Origin: Bactrocera neohumeralis
Taxonomy: Eukaryota; Arthropoda; Insecta; Diptera; Tephritidae
Direction of reading: 5' to 3'
Length of the DNA stretch: 64,000 nt
NCBI RefSeq assembly: GCF_024586455.1
Contig: NC_065919.1
Span: 21,074,017 to 21,138,016 of the forward strand
Below are positions 22,740-33,899 of this stretch, one piece after another. The notes under the pieces were generated by a model. The model saw only the letters and a program-made list of their open reading frames with translations. It searched no databases and had not been told where the DNA came from. The position numbers and the translations under genes are program-made. Each line of letters starts with the position of its first letter. The stretch's first letter is position 1.

Positions 22740-23750
22740 GGAAGCATCGAAATCCGGAGTGCGGTACTTTAATCCGCTAAACCTAACCTATTCCTAACGA
22801 CTCTCCTACGCAACCACCAGATATGGTATTACTTCATGGGAGTGACATTTTACGTCTCCTCTATAACACGGCAGGACTGACGCCTATTCTGCTGTAGCTG
22901 CCTTAATATTGTCGTGATGGAAGTTGCCACTTCGCGAACAGCTTTCTTTCCACTTCTCAGAGGACTGACACATAAGTGCAGTCAAACTTTCCACCCTTAA
23001 ACTACCACCTAGTGCTGTTTCTAACTTTTCCCTTATGTTTAGAAACCGAGGACAGTGGAAAAAACACGTGTTCAGAGTCTTCTATTGACCCCGTATACAT
23101 CGAACAATACGGACTGACGTCATTTTGAAACTTGATAGATAGCCTCTGAAGCCTGCTTAATATTCCCATGTTGTCATGTTGTCTACTTATCCACGTATGG
23201 ATGTCAGGTATAAGTCTATTGGTCCACCGTCCTTTAGTTGAGGTTTGCCACCATTGCTGCCATATAGTTATGTTCTTCTTTCTCTCTTCTCTCTTTTGGA
23301 TTTCTGTAATTGGCGCTGATAGCTCATACTAGCTAGTACTTCAGCTGCTTCGCTGGAAATAGTTCGGAAAGCATTTGTTACTCTTATTGCTGTGAGTCTA
23401 TGCGCCGGATTTATTGGTTTGGCATACGCTTTTATGTTTAGTGCCTGTATCCATACTGGAGCTGCATATAGTATAACTAAGCTCATAGCTTTTGCGACTA
23501 GAAGTCTGCTGCTTCCTTTTCAGTTTGGAGTCCAATATTACCCCTAAATAATTCAACTGTGGTCGTGAATCAGACTGCGACATTTGTGGACTCCTTATTT
23601 TTGCCATTTGGCGGCATTCTTGCAATTTTTGAAATCCTCCGAAAAGGATTTTCTGGTGTACACCCAGAACTATCCTCAGAGGCCATACCTCACTCGAAAA
23701 TATTTGGGAACACCTGCCAACTAGTCTGTTGAGTCTCTTGCTCTAAGTCC
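22740..23750 (-). mobile_element. R1-clade-like LINE 3' part
   Basis: Minus-strand frames contain LNYLGVILDSKLKRKQQ (RT/post-RT), then SLVILYAAPVWIQALNIKAY, RLTAIRVTNAFRTISSEAA and, further on, fragments of the cysteine/histidine C-terminus (CYVSVL/LCV-type words near 22960-23110). Two frames overlap with a frameshift near 23480. A TAACCTAACC-like word occurs near 22785, close to the probable 3' end. Confidence 0.8.
23268..23625 (-). pseudogene. R1-like reverse transcriptase C-terminal pseudogene
   Basis: Joined frames 23625-23398 and 23486-23268 carry the YLGVILD and ILYAAPVWIQAL blocks expected after the RT active site. The catalytic FADD lies upstream and is not present. Frameshifted; not functional. 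Confidence 0.8.
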
Positions 23751-24165
23751 TTCTAATTTCAATTTTTGATGGTTGGCAATACCAAAACCAAAAGGGAATG
23801 AAAAAAACAAAACAAAAAAGTGAAAGAGAAAGAAGAAAAGAAAGAGGAAAACAGCTGATGTCTCCAATCACAAAGACAAAACAAAATTTATAACTACGTT
23901 GTGCCCGGATTGCTGTTCTTAGGGGAAAAAGTTTTGTTAAGAAAACAAATTTGCCGCGGAGAAATGGGCAGGTATGTAAAATAATTTATTGTAAGATACA
24001 AAATTGTACTTATCTTTTTCGCTTTCAATTGCCCACTTGCGTCCGTCACCTGATTGTTACAGAGGAAACAAATTTAGCCAAAGCTGCCTTAAAAACTTGG
24101 AAAATCTATGAAAAACACTGGACCGCACAAAAACGCATCCACTTTACATAATCATCAAACTCGCA
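23751..24165. other. No recognised feature
   Basis: A purine-rich tract (AAGAAAAGAAAGAGGAAAA) at 23815-23855 sits in otherwise unremarkable sequence. Confidence 0.35.
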
Positions 24166-24169
24166 ATGA

Positions 24170-24965
24170 CATGAGAGTGCTTTATGGGGCCGGAGTAAAA
24201 ATTGGACGTTGGGCGTGACACCACCCACATCTAGGTGAAATCCCATACTGCAACCACGCAACTGCTTCATATATAGTAGCACAATTTTAAATTTCATTTG
24301 ACATCTTCCAGTACACAAAGAAGCATTAAATTTACCGGATAAGACTTTGCATGAATGACACCTTTGAAGTATGTTACTTTATGGTTAAAAATAGTTCAAA
24401 TCCAATCAAAACTGTTCAAGCCTTCAGGTATCGTATACGAGTATGTGGACCCCAGCATTTATAGTTGACTTTTCACCGAAAATGTTAGTCAATGTTTTGG
24501 ATATACGGTTGAAATTCAGCGAAAATGTTTTCCTGATAATGGTATTACTGTTTATCAAAAATGTGTTGAATCGGGTCAATACTTTCCTTAGCGCCTATAT
24601 CTCTCATATATAATGATTTTCAAACTTCCGGCTGACTTTACTCCATATAATTGGTGATGGTATGTGAGCTACCTTAATGAAACCCACGGAACATTGTTTT
24701 AGTATGTGATATTGGCGAAAATTGATAAAACTGGGTGGCTGATATCCCTACTCCCACACACTACATATAATAATTTCTATTTTCTAATAAATCTTATGGC
24801 AAATATGTCGGCCAGTCTATGAGCTATATAAAGTATAGGTATATAGTATATAAAATTGATTGGATTCCGATTCTCTGGTTGAAGTTTACATCTTAACGTA
24901 TTTCCTGTGCTTTTATTCTTGTAACTTGCAAGAGTGTAAAATGTTTGGTTGCAGCTAAATTTAGC
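24170..24965 (-). repeat. Dispersed repeat R-B, long copy
   Basis: R-B (my label) is read on the minus strand from AACAAGTAAGGAAGGGC (24979 downward) through TTGACCCGATTCAACACAT (about 24585-24567) to blocks such as GGTGAAATCCCATAC (24234-24248). Related pieces occur at 29990-30420 (CCACGTCC words) and 31648-31800 (TTGACCCGATTCAATCC). No ORF; it resembles abundant non-coding repeats of tephritid genomes. Confidence 0.6.
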
Positions 24966-25019
24966 CCTTCCTTACTTGTTAATCTTTGTATAATTATTAT
25001 ATTACTTAAGTTTGAATAT

Positions 25020-26060
25020 CCTAGATAGGAAGCTCTCATGGAAGCTAAACATCGAGGAGAGAGGAGAAAGGCATCAGCCGCCTTATACTGTTGTAGAAAA
25101 GCTTGTCATTATGAGCTAGTGAAAGAGGTGGACCCTTTCACCAAAAGCGTTGTTCTGGCTTTTTGAAACCGTGGTTAAAACATTATAGGCTTAGGGAAGC
25201 TGGGTATTTGAGAGGCGTGGGCGGGTACACAATGAAGATCTCACCTGCTGCGATTGTATTCCTTCTAATCTACATTATGCACCGTAGAATCTTATTTTGA
25301 TGATTCTTTCTCAGCTCACACAGCTTCTTGTAATTTGTGGGTGGTTAGACGCCGTTGGAAAAGAGGCGTGACAACTTTTTCTGTCGGAAGTTCTAATTTA
25401 ACTCGAATTTACCAGACCACTGTATCATCTTTCACGCAGAGGTGGCTACCGTCAAAGAATATGTACTACATATAGTGCAAGACTTCATTAGCATTGACGT
25501 CAGGCTTTTCCAAATTAGATTTTTAGGTGTGGCCGAAACTGCAAAGCCGATGTGCTTGCTAGAGAGCGCCCTTACCTTTTTCATCCGATTGAAAGCGAGT
25601 CAGTCAGTTGCTCAATGTTTTCTTGCGTTCTGACGTTGGACCTTTGCACCTCCTGCGAGTTCAAAAGCGCTGGTCTACTGGATCTTAGCAAAGCCAACGT
25701 CACTATAATGTACACTTTAACAGGTGTTATGACTATGATATTGTCCAATAAGTACTCATGCAGTGCGACTAAATATTTGTCGGACGCCCTTTGCTTAAGT
25801 TGTATGGAGGAAGGCGAAGTGGAATCTTCTTGTCACTTTCTCCTCTTTTGCCGGCTTTTGTTAGACTCAGTTATCGGTATATACACATTTGGCAAAGTCA
25901 GAAGGTTGCTGAGATTGATATTAACCGCCTTAATAAATAAATATTATATTTATTAGTAAGTCCAAAATGCTTGTCGTTTTAAGAGGATCTGGTCTTCCAC
26001 TTTAAGGAGTTTGTGGATAACACAATGAACGAATATGTGCCCATGGTGATCAACCCTAAC
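25020..26060 (+). mobile_element. R1-like LINE, RT end to C-terminus
   Basis: Plus-strand pieces in order: DRKLSWKLNIEERGE at 25027 (RT tail), LSPKALFWLFETVVKTL near 25130, RNase H remnants at 25440-25600, and a tail with LSNKYSCSATKYLSDALCLS and CMEEGEVESSCHFLLFCRLL (cysteine-rich C-terminus) at 25740-25870. All frames are interrupted. Same family as 15188-15960. Confidence 0.75.
25552..25956 (+). pseudogene. LINE C-terminal cysteine-rich region
   Basis: A 134-residue frame whose second half has the CxxC..H..C spacing (CLSCMEEGEVESSCHFLLFC) seen at the C-terminus of R1-type ORF2 proteins. The first half is out of frame with the RNase H. Dead copy. Confidence 0.65.
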
Positions 26061-26756
26061 TAACCTGCCAATTATATTCTTTAGTATTTTTCAATATTTT
26101 TGGTATTATTATGAATGCTTAATTTATCTGCTCATACAAATCAGCCTTCTTTAATTTATGGAAGCACAGACATCCTGCAACTATTATGGTGGTTCTTTTT
26201 AAAATAATTTCAATGGCGATATTTCTTCGCTGCTTTCAATAAGTAATCGTTATTAGCATATTCATATAATGACATTAACTTAGATTTATTGCGAAGATAA
26301 ATTTTTACTCCCAAGCCATTTAGCATTGTAAAAATTATAGTTATATAGAGATTTAGTTATATGTGCAGTTATTTATTTTTATATACATATGTATATATTT
26401 ATTTGTACATACATATGTGTTAGTATACAGCTATATGCATGAGCCTTTCTAACATTTAAACTTATAATTTATAATTACAAACATACAATTTCGCATTCAT
26501 ATATTAGAAATAAGCAGTGTCCACAGCTGTAAATCATGCAAATCAGGTGAAAGATAACAATCGCGTATTATTAATTACTTGTTGAACAAACATAAATATT
26601 TCACAGCGCAGTTTATTGTCGAACGAAATCGCGGATATTTTGCAAAAGTGCAAATAGCAGTTATGGAAAATGTATGTGTGATTGCGAAAACATAATGTGT
26701 TAAAGAGACTTTGGCACTTTTATAAAAAAAATAAAAAGAAACGATAAAAATAAGAA
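26061..26756. other. AT-rich DNA with TATG/ACAT microsatellite words
   Basis: 26370-26440 carries a degenerate TACATATG-type simple repeat. Otherwise no feature recognised. Confidence 0.4.
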
Positions 26757-26760
26757 TTAA

Positions 26761-27491
26761 GGGGGTATTCTAGTCTAGAAATTTGAAAAAAATCTAAAAT
26801 CTTTTTTTTCATAATTCGATAGTTTTGATATTCAAAAATATCTTCATAAAAGGATTTTTCAAAACTCAAATTATTTTCAAAGTTATAGCAATTTTAGTGA
26901 CGTGGCAACTAGACCGGTTGAGCGAATATCGTATAACGTAAAACCTTAAACGCGTTTTTCTCAAAACTCCTTTTTTTGATGCGGTAGCCACAATATCTCA
27001 AGTTCTAATAAGTCGATTTATTTGAAATTTGGCATGAATATTCTTTGAATATACATATCTCTATCACTAGAAGCAACAAAAAATAAAAATTTGAAATTTG
27101 TAATATTTAAAAAAAAATCGACAAAATTGAAAAATTAGTGAAAAAATCGACCTTTTTTTGAGTAGCCGCCATTTTATGAAAAAAAAAAATTTTTTTGTAG
27201 TTTTGCTGCTTCATGACATAGTGACATTCGTACTCATTAAGAATCTGTCATTGTTTTATTTTTCAGATGACGCCAAGGGTAGAAATCATGGCGATGAGGA
27301 CACAGCCTCTTTTCTTCAAGGACGCATAACTCGATGAAAAAAATTATTTTTTTTTTTGAAATTTATTTTGTGTACTCTTCTAAGTTTAATAAACAAATGA
27401 TAAAAAAACGGATAGTAAAAATATCTAGTGCTTCTTTTTTATTAATTGTTGAAAAAAGCTCGAAATTCGAGCCTCTAGACTAGAATACCCT
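26761..27491. mobile_element. TTAA-flanked inverted-repeat element B
   Basis: 731 bp between TTAA at 26757-26760 and 27492-27495. Terminal repeats share GGGTATTCTAGTCTAGA exactly. Module 2 (TTAAACGCGTTTTTCTCAAA) is at 26947-26966. Module 1 (TTTCAG ATGACGCC, then GAAATCATGGCGATGAGG) is at 27261-27299, following a pyrimidine-rich tract. No transposase. Same order and spacing of modules as elements D and F. Confidence 0.85.
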
Positions 27492-27495
27492 TTAA

Positions 27496-28737
27496 ATGGG
27501 AAAAAAGTTTGTCGCTTAAGTCTTTCGTACGCGCCTCGTGCATTTAATTGGCTCTTAAGCGGCGGCGCGGCAACAAAAATCGCGGGCGTCGAACTGAAGA
27601 ACAACAGCGCAGCACAGTAGCTTAATGGTTATTGGAAATAAATGAATTGCATGCATTAAAAATGACAGAGATTGCGACAGAAAGGCAAACATTTTCAAAC
27701 CAAACGCGATCATATTTATTTATGTCCATGCGGCGGCGTCAGCGTCAAGCGCACAGCTCACAGCTGCGCACGAAATTCAGAAATTCAATGCAAATTATGA
27801 CGCCACGTCTATTTAGCGCATGCGCGCCAGTTGCTTTGCTTAATTGATTGAATCAGTTTCATTTTTTTATTGTTGATTTTTTCGCTTTTTTGTTTTCATT
27901 GCAGCTAGTTGGACATTTTATTGGCAAGCTTATCTTGTAGCTGCCTCGTTTATTGCCGCCACTTGACTATTGGAAAATCACTTCGAATCGTTCAAATACC
28001 GCGTGTGTCATTTATAAAATGGCTGTAATGTCGGCAATGTTTAAAATGGCACCGAAATGTGTGCTTTAATGAATTAATTGCTGGAGTTGCACACAAAAAC
28101 ACCACTTAAGCATATCTATGTTTATATACTTGTATGTTTATATCATGTGTGCATATATGGCCACAGTTGGTTGGCATTATAGTAGTCCGTTAGGCAACTG
28201 GTTGCTGCGGCTTTTTAATTACCATAATTGGCTGTAAATCCACTTGTAGGCTGGCGATTATCAATAACAGCTGGCGTCTATAGATTGTTGTTGTTAGTTT
28301 ATGTTTGTGAAAAAGCTGTGCTTAGGCGTGATGAACGGATCGTTATGAAAGTTTAGGTAATGAATATACATAAATTATTGTTTGATTATATATAGTGTAC
28401 TACAAATTTATATATGAAATGAATATTTTTTCAGACATTATTAGAGTAGTGACATAATCTGTTAATTATAATATGACTTTTTGCATCTTACATAATTAAT
28501 AGCCAAAAGCTCTATATCAAACAAAAAATGTGTCAATTCAAAGATTTTCCATGAAAATTTCAAAAATTTTATTACAAAATGTTTATGATATTAAAAATAC
28601 TTTTGAAAGCGATTTTATTTAAATTTTAATTTTGAATAACACAAAAAATATTCAACTTTATTAAAATTTTAAAAAATTAGGGGGACACAAAATTCAATAT
28701 CTTTGAAATGGTATCGAAAAAATTTTTTTCCAGGTTA
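27496..28737. other. Unique DNA, CpG-rich at 27530-27830
   Basis: The CGCGCC/GGCGGCG-rich block has no transposon similarity. The recurrent motif sits at 27505-27527, ten bases right of element B. 28360-28737 is AT-rich without recognised features. Confidence 0.4.
27505..27533 (-). promoter_or_regulatory. AAAGACTTAAGC motif, copy e
   Basis: The complement reads CGTACGAAAGACTTAAGC then GACAAACTT. It shares the exact 12-mer; the extension differs slightly (GACAAACTT for AACGAACTT). It sits at the edge of CpG-rich unique DNA. Function unknown. Confidence 0.4.
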
Positions 28738-28741
28738 TTAA

Positions 28742-29143
28742 AGGGTCAATATTTTACGCGTCAAGTAGTTACCATGAAAATTTTTTTGGCGTGAAAACAC
28801 ATTTTGAAAATTAGCATTGTTTAACAAAAAATTATGTAAAATTTTATTATTTAAACAATGAATCATAAAAAAATATTTATAACATACATAGCATGAACAC
28901 TTTTCTTTGACCATACGAAATTTCATCGATTTATCTCCAGTAGTTTATGAGAAAATAATTTTACAATTTTATCGTTCTCTAAATTTCAACCTTCAATAGC
29001 TTTAACAAAAAAAAAAAGAAGAATTTTAACGAAATATTTATATCGGGGTATGTGTCTGGTCCCCTTCCAGATGAACTGCTAATTTTCAAAATCTGAGTTT
29101 TTTTTCTAAATTTTCATGGACTACTTGACGTGGTTTGTCCCAT
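28742..29143. mobile_element. TTAA-flanked inverted-repeat element C
   Basis: 402 bp between TTAA at 28738-28741 and 29144-29147. The long imperfect terminal repeats share GTCAAGTAGT and CCATGAAAATTT (left 28760-28785, right 29109-29130 complemented). No coding capacity. Modules 1 and 2 of elements B, D and F were not recognised, so membership of the same family is uncertain. Confidence 0.65.
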
Positions 29144-29189
29144 TTAAAGAAGACATAACATTATTTTAAAAAACAAATCATTCCAGAAA

Positions 29190-29990
29190 GTAATTTATTT
29201 TGGTGGAAATTTTTGGTGAACATGCTCTAGCTAGCTGAGTGGTTTGCATGATTTAAAAGTGATGATTTTAGCGTGGAAGAGGAAGAACGTAGTCAGCGAC
29301 CAAAAAAGTTTGAAAACAGGGAACTAGAAGCATAATGCGATGAAGACTGTCGTCAAATAAAAGAAGAGTACACCGAATTTTAGGGAGGTACTCAAGCAGC
29401 TATTTCAAGACGTATAAAAGCAACCGGGTACTTTCAATAGCAAAAAATGGGGGGTCCAATGAAATGAAGCAATGAGATGCCTAAAGATTATTTTACAAGC
29501 CAGAAATGCTGCTTGAACACTAAAAAATTAAGTCGTTTTAGCATCGTATTCTGACAGGTGTTGAAAAAATTGCGATAACCCTAATCACAGAATGTCATAT
29601 GTGAAACCTGACCCACCACCTAAATCAACGGCAAAGCCAAGTCACCAAGGTATATTAATGCTCTGTATTTGGTGGGATCAGAAGTGCGAGCGGTATTATA
29701 AGCTCCTAAAACTGGTTGAAATCACTGAAGGGAAATTCTACCGATAGCCTTTTATGAAACTAATTCAATCGATTGCTAGAAAACTTCTGAATTTTTTAAC
29801 TATTGTTGCAAGATGGATTAAAAATTTGTTGGAAAACAAATTCAAATATTTTTCGAACTGTCTTATAGCCCAAATCATGCCCCTTCAGCATACCATTTCT
29901 TTAGGTCGATGCAGTACGCTCTCACTGGTATATAGTTCACATCGCATGAGGATATCATAAATTGGCTCGATTCATTTTATCCTCGTGTAG
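29190..29990 (+). pseudogene. Mauritiana-type mariner transposase, dead copy
   Basis: Shifting plus-strand frames show DFSVEEEERSQRPKKFEN (linker), DEDCRQIKEE, AISRRIKATGYFQ (HTH2), then LYLVGSEVRAVL (a decayed LCIWWDxxGVVYYELL), SYSPNHAPSAYHFFRSMQY (catalytic third-Asp block, Asp lost) and EDIINWLDSFYP. The order matches Mos1-like transposases. At least six frame breaks. Terminal repeats not found. Confidence 0.75.
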
Positions 29991-30420
29991 ATTGGGATGG
30001 GATTTCACCAAAAAGTGGGCGGTGCCACGTCCATCGTACAATTTTCAAACCGGCTCGCATAAACCGCTCTCACACCATCTCGAAGGTAAAATTTAATGTT
30101 TTGGCGTATTAATCAATGACTATTAATTGCACTTTTAGTAGTTTTGAACAGTAGCGTTGTACGGGGAGTGAGCGGGGTTATCTTCCGATTTCATCAATTT
30201 TCACTATCGGTAGGAGTTCTTATAATATTCGAGCTTAGCAAATTTGGTTATTGTAGCTTAAGTGGTTTAGGAGATATGCGCATTAAACATATTAGAGGGC
30301 GTGGCCACGTCCACTCTTTCAAAATTTTTTATTCGCAGGTGCTTCTTGCTACGGCGATCCCCTTTGAAAAATTACAGTTTTATATCTTAATTTAGTGCAT
30401 AGTTATGATACTTTTTATAA
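29990..30420 (+). repeat. Dispersed repeat R-B-like fragment
   Basis: Contains GGGCGGTGCCACGTCC and GGGCGTGGCCACGTCCAC, and a TTATCTTCCGATTTCATC block. Related by style to 24170-24330. No ORF. 30421-30760 shows no recognised feature. Confidence 0.5.
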
Positions 30421-30760
30421 GGACATGTTACACCTTGGATATTATAAATTTATTTATTTCTTTGTAATTTTCCGTTTTATGTTCCCCTAGAAAATTTTTA
30501 ATAACGTTCACAAAACATTTTCAAATCTCTTATCATTTACAAATATTCCCTCAATATTTTTGCCACTCCGAATTAGTGGAACAAGTTCCAAAGTATAATC
30601 TATATTTTCGGATTGAATTAAAGGCTTTGACAACGGCATGTCTTCGGCACTATGTAGGATGCGTTTGTTGGTCGAAAACAAATTTGGATACCGAGTATGT
30701 ATTTGGACTTGGTTTCAATGCGTTGTGTTTCAGTCACAAAAAAAAAAATAAATAAATAAT

Positions 30761-31306
30761 AAAGGTGTCAAAAAAGTCTTGCGGTATTTTTGCTAGTTGG
30801 CGCTGAAAGCGCGTAGTTCTAGTTTTATTCGTCGCATCGGGTCATGCTATACCTTTTTGGAAAGCTCATTTCACGCACGAACACGTTTGATTTATTGTCG
30901 TTTCTTTTAAGTCGTTCGTGAGTTATAGCGTCGCAAACATGGAGCAAAATAAAGAGAAAATGCGGCATATTTTACAGTACTACTACGATAAAGGCAAAAA
31001 TTCATCTCAAGCGAAAATAAAATTTGTGCAGTTTATGGACCCGATACAGTTTCCATTTCCACCGCACAACCATGGTTTCAACGTTTTCGTTCTGATGTAG
31101 AGGTGGTCGAAGATGCGCCACGCTCCGGAAGGCCTGTTGTCGAAAATTGCGATAAAATCGCTGAATTGGTCAAAAGAGACCGGCATAGTAGCAGGCGTAG
31201 CATCGGCCAAGAGCTGGGCATGAGTCATCACAAATTCATTTAAATTTCAATAAAAAAAAATAAAAAAATTCAATAAAAATACCGCAAGACTTTTTTGAGA
31301 ACCCAT
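30761..31306 (+). mobile_element. Internally deleted mariner element, copy 2
   Basis: Opposite orientation to the copy at 283-823. The left end is AAAGGTGTCAAAAAAGTCTT (two bases lost near the tip); the right end, complemented, is ATGGGTTCTCAAAAAAGTC next to TA at 31307-31308. The deletion junction after the GAGTCATCA codons is followed by AAATTCATTTAAATTTCAAT, the same as copy 1 apart from single-base changes. About 546 bp. Confidence 0.88.
30940..31245 (+). pseudogene. Mariner transposase N-terminal half, frameshifted
   Basis: Starts MEQNKEKMRHILQYYYDKGK as in copy 1. After SSQA a small deletion shifts the frame, so HTH1 is broken. The other frame resumes with WFQRFRSDVEVVEDAPRSGR and ends at SIGQELGMSH at the shared deletion junction. 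Unlike copy 1, no continuous DNA-binding domain can be translated. Confidence 0.8.
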
Positions 31307-31647
31307 TACTTATATGTCCCTTTAGTTCGGTCCAAATCATTGGTATAGCAAATGGCATATGCCGGAGCTCTTGTTTAACTCAACCTAACATCAGTCTCAC
31401 AAAGGTTACACAACATTTATGTGGAAACCACCATTTATCTTGATTCCTCGTAGGAAATCCAAAATAGTCTAAATAGTTAAATTAATTATTTCATGTTGTT
31501 ATTATTCTATCTTATAGATAAATTGAACCGTTTCCTATTTTTGAGTTTAATTTGGCACCAATCGTTCGACTTTTCATAAATAATTCACTTTCAGTTGAAT
31601 TTAAAGTTGCTAAATTGTAATGAAATGTTGGCTATATATTTAGAAAA

Positions 31648-31810
31648 AAACAAGTTCGGGTGTACCTGAACATTTCCTACTCTTGCAAGTTCCCAGTACC
31701 AAAGCCAAGAAAATACCTTAAGGTGCAAAACCTTGTCTGTAGACTCAGAAAAGATTGACCCGATTCAATCCATTTTTGTTACATAGAGATAATATTATCA
31801 AAAAGGAATT
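31648..31810 (+). repeat. Dispersed repeat R-B head fragment
   Basis: Begins AAAAACAAGTTCGGGTGTAC, has TACTCTTGCAAGTTCCCAG and TTGACCCGATTCAATCC, and is cut off at about 31810 where TTAA-element sequence begins. 31307-31647 shows nothing recognised. Confidence 0.6.
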
Positions 31811-31814
31811 TAAT

Positions 31815-32233
31815 ACGATTCCTCGTATATTTTTTTAAACGATTTCATATTTTTTTAAACGATGTTTAACGAAAAAAAACAAGATTTTCGTGACTTTTTT
31901 TTGAAGTTCGACATTTTTTTTTTTAATAAAATTGATTATATTTGGTAGGGACGATAGCCGCAGAACTACTGAATAATAATCCATTCGACTTTTTTATTTC
32001 AGACAACATGAAGAGCCGCTATCACCATGGCCAGTGAACTACTTTTTTTTTGGGGACTATTTTGATTAAAAAAAAATATTAAAAATGTGAAAAACGAAAA
32101 AAAATTTTATTTTGTACATTTCAAAATACAAATAAAATATATTTAAAATTAAAATGATTGAATTTTGTTGTCGCATAAAAAAAAATTTTCGTAAAAAGTG
32201 GTAAAATGTATGCGTTCACATGAGAGTACCCCC
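31815..32233. mobile_element. TTAA-type element E, right end only
   Basis: The right terminus, complemented, is GGGGGTACTCTCATGTG, next to TTAA at 32234-32237. Module 1 is present at 31996-32035 (TTTCAGACAAC..., ATCACCATGGCCAGTGA). The left end is missing; module 2 was not found. The truncation point is near the R-B fragment. Confidence 0.6.
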
Positions 32234-32284
32234 TTAAATTGATTTATCTCAATTTCCGGAAAATCTTCGAGTCTTATAAAAAAA

Positions 32285-32962
32285 AACAAGAAAAAACTTT
32301 AACTTCGGTTGCACCGAAGCTAAATACCCTTCACAGGTGCATTTCTGTTAGTAAGTTTGTATGGAAGCTATATGCTATAGTTAACCGATCTGATCAATTT
32401 CTTCGGAGATTACATTGTTGCTTTGGAAAATAATTTATATCAAATTTCGTGAATATATCTTGTCAAATGTGAAAGTTTTCCATACAAGCATTTGATTCCG
32501 ATCGTTCAGTTTGTATGGCAGCTATATGCTATAGTTAACCGATCTGATCAATTTCTTCGGAGATTACATTGTTGCTTTAGAAAATAACATATACCAAATT
32601 TCGTGAATATATCTTGTCAAATGTGAAAGTTTTCCTTACAAGCATTTGATTCCGATCGTTCAGTTTGTATGGCAGCTATTTGTTATAGTGGTCCTATAAC
32701 GGCTGTTCCGACAAATGAGCAGCTTCTTAAAGAGAAAATGACGTTTGCAAAATTTCAAAACGATATCTTAAAAACTGAGGGACTAGTTCGTATATATACA
32801 GACAGACAGACGGACAGGCAGACGGACAGGCAGACGGAAATGGCTAAATCGATTAAGCTCGACATACTGATAATTTATATTTATACTTTATAGGGTCTCC
32901 GACGACTCCTTCTGGGTGTTACAAACTTCGTGACAAACTTAATATACCCTGTTCAGGGTATA
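32285..32962 (+). repeat. Dispersed repeat R-A, copy 4
   Basis: Complete copy: head at 32299-32320 (TTCGGTTGCACCGAAGC), two core blocks of about 150 bp that are nearly identical (from 32350 and from 32515), a third variant, the CAGACAGACAGACGGACAGG stretch, and the terminal hairpin at 32944-32961. The close match of the two blocks suggests recent internal duplication. Confidence 0.88.
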
Positions 32963-33380
32963 ATTATAAAGCAATGTTGTTGATAATGAAAAAATTTAAA
33001 ACTTTTGTGTCAGCACTTATTGCACATAACTTAAAAATTTATATGGAAAATTTCACGTATTAAAGTTTTGGTTCTTTATCTTATTTACAAAAAAATCACA
33101 AAAAAATGTCTTTGACAAAATTTAAAGTAAAATTATCTGCTTATGTCACAAATACACTGTTTTTTTAATTTAAAAAATTAATGAGCAGACTTGATTTCGA
33201 CCTTAAATAAAAAAAAAAAACAAATCAGAATTTCAAATTTCAGATTTATTTATTTTAATTTGAGTAGTCTTTATATGTCTTGAAGTCTCTAGTATATTTC
33301 TCAATAAAAACCATCAATAACTGCATAGTAATATATCTTTATGGTATGTGTATGTGAATGTAATTTTTTAAATACATATT
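32963..33380. other. AT-rich DNA
   Basis: No recognised feature. Confidence 0.4.
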
Positions 33381-33899
33381 GACAAGCAAGACAGCGCGGC
33401 GCGCACCATATTCTACTATTGTTGGCATTTATTTATTGTTATTTTCCGCTCTTTAGGCTCTAAAATATTTTACATAATTCACAAACTTGTTTCGCTGATT
33501 TATAGCTGATATAACAATAATAGTTTCCAGATAAAACAAACACGCCTTTTATGTTAATTAGACAAAGTGGAAGGCGCCGCGCGGGGGAGCATAGTCAAAA
33601 CAATAGAAAAATCAAGCAAAATGGCAATGACTTGGCAACAACAAAGCGGGCGCAACTAATAACAGGAATAAAAAAACAAAAACAACTTACTGAGACTACT
33701 TAAAATACAAAGCAACCAAAAAGGTACAAGTTTTTACAGCCAGAAAGCGAACGATTATGACCATAATAGTAAATCAAGCAGCCAGTAAGCTAAGCGCAAG
33801 CCACAACAACCAATCAGCGGCGCGGTAAAAACGCACACCACGAACCAAGTGAGCGCGCATATTAAACCGGCGGCGCGCATGTATATGTGTGTACAGGTT

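Noticed and set aside
28677..29066. Possible second inverted pair (AGGGGGACAC / GTGTCTGGTCCCC) around element C
   Set aside because: The match is short and gapped, the right side lies inside element C, and no target duplication is visible.
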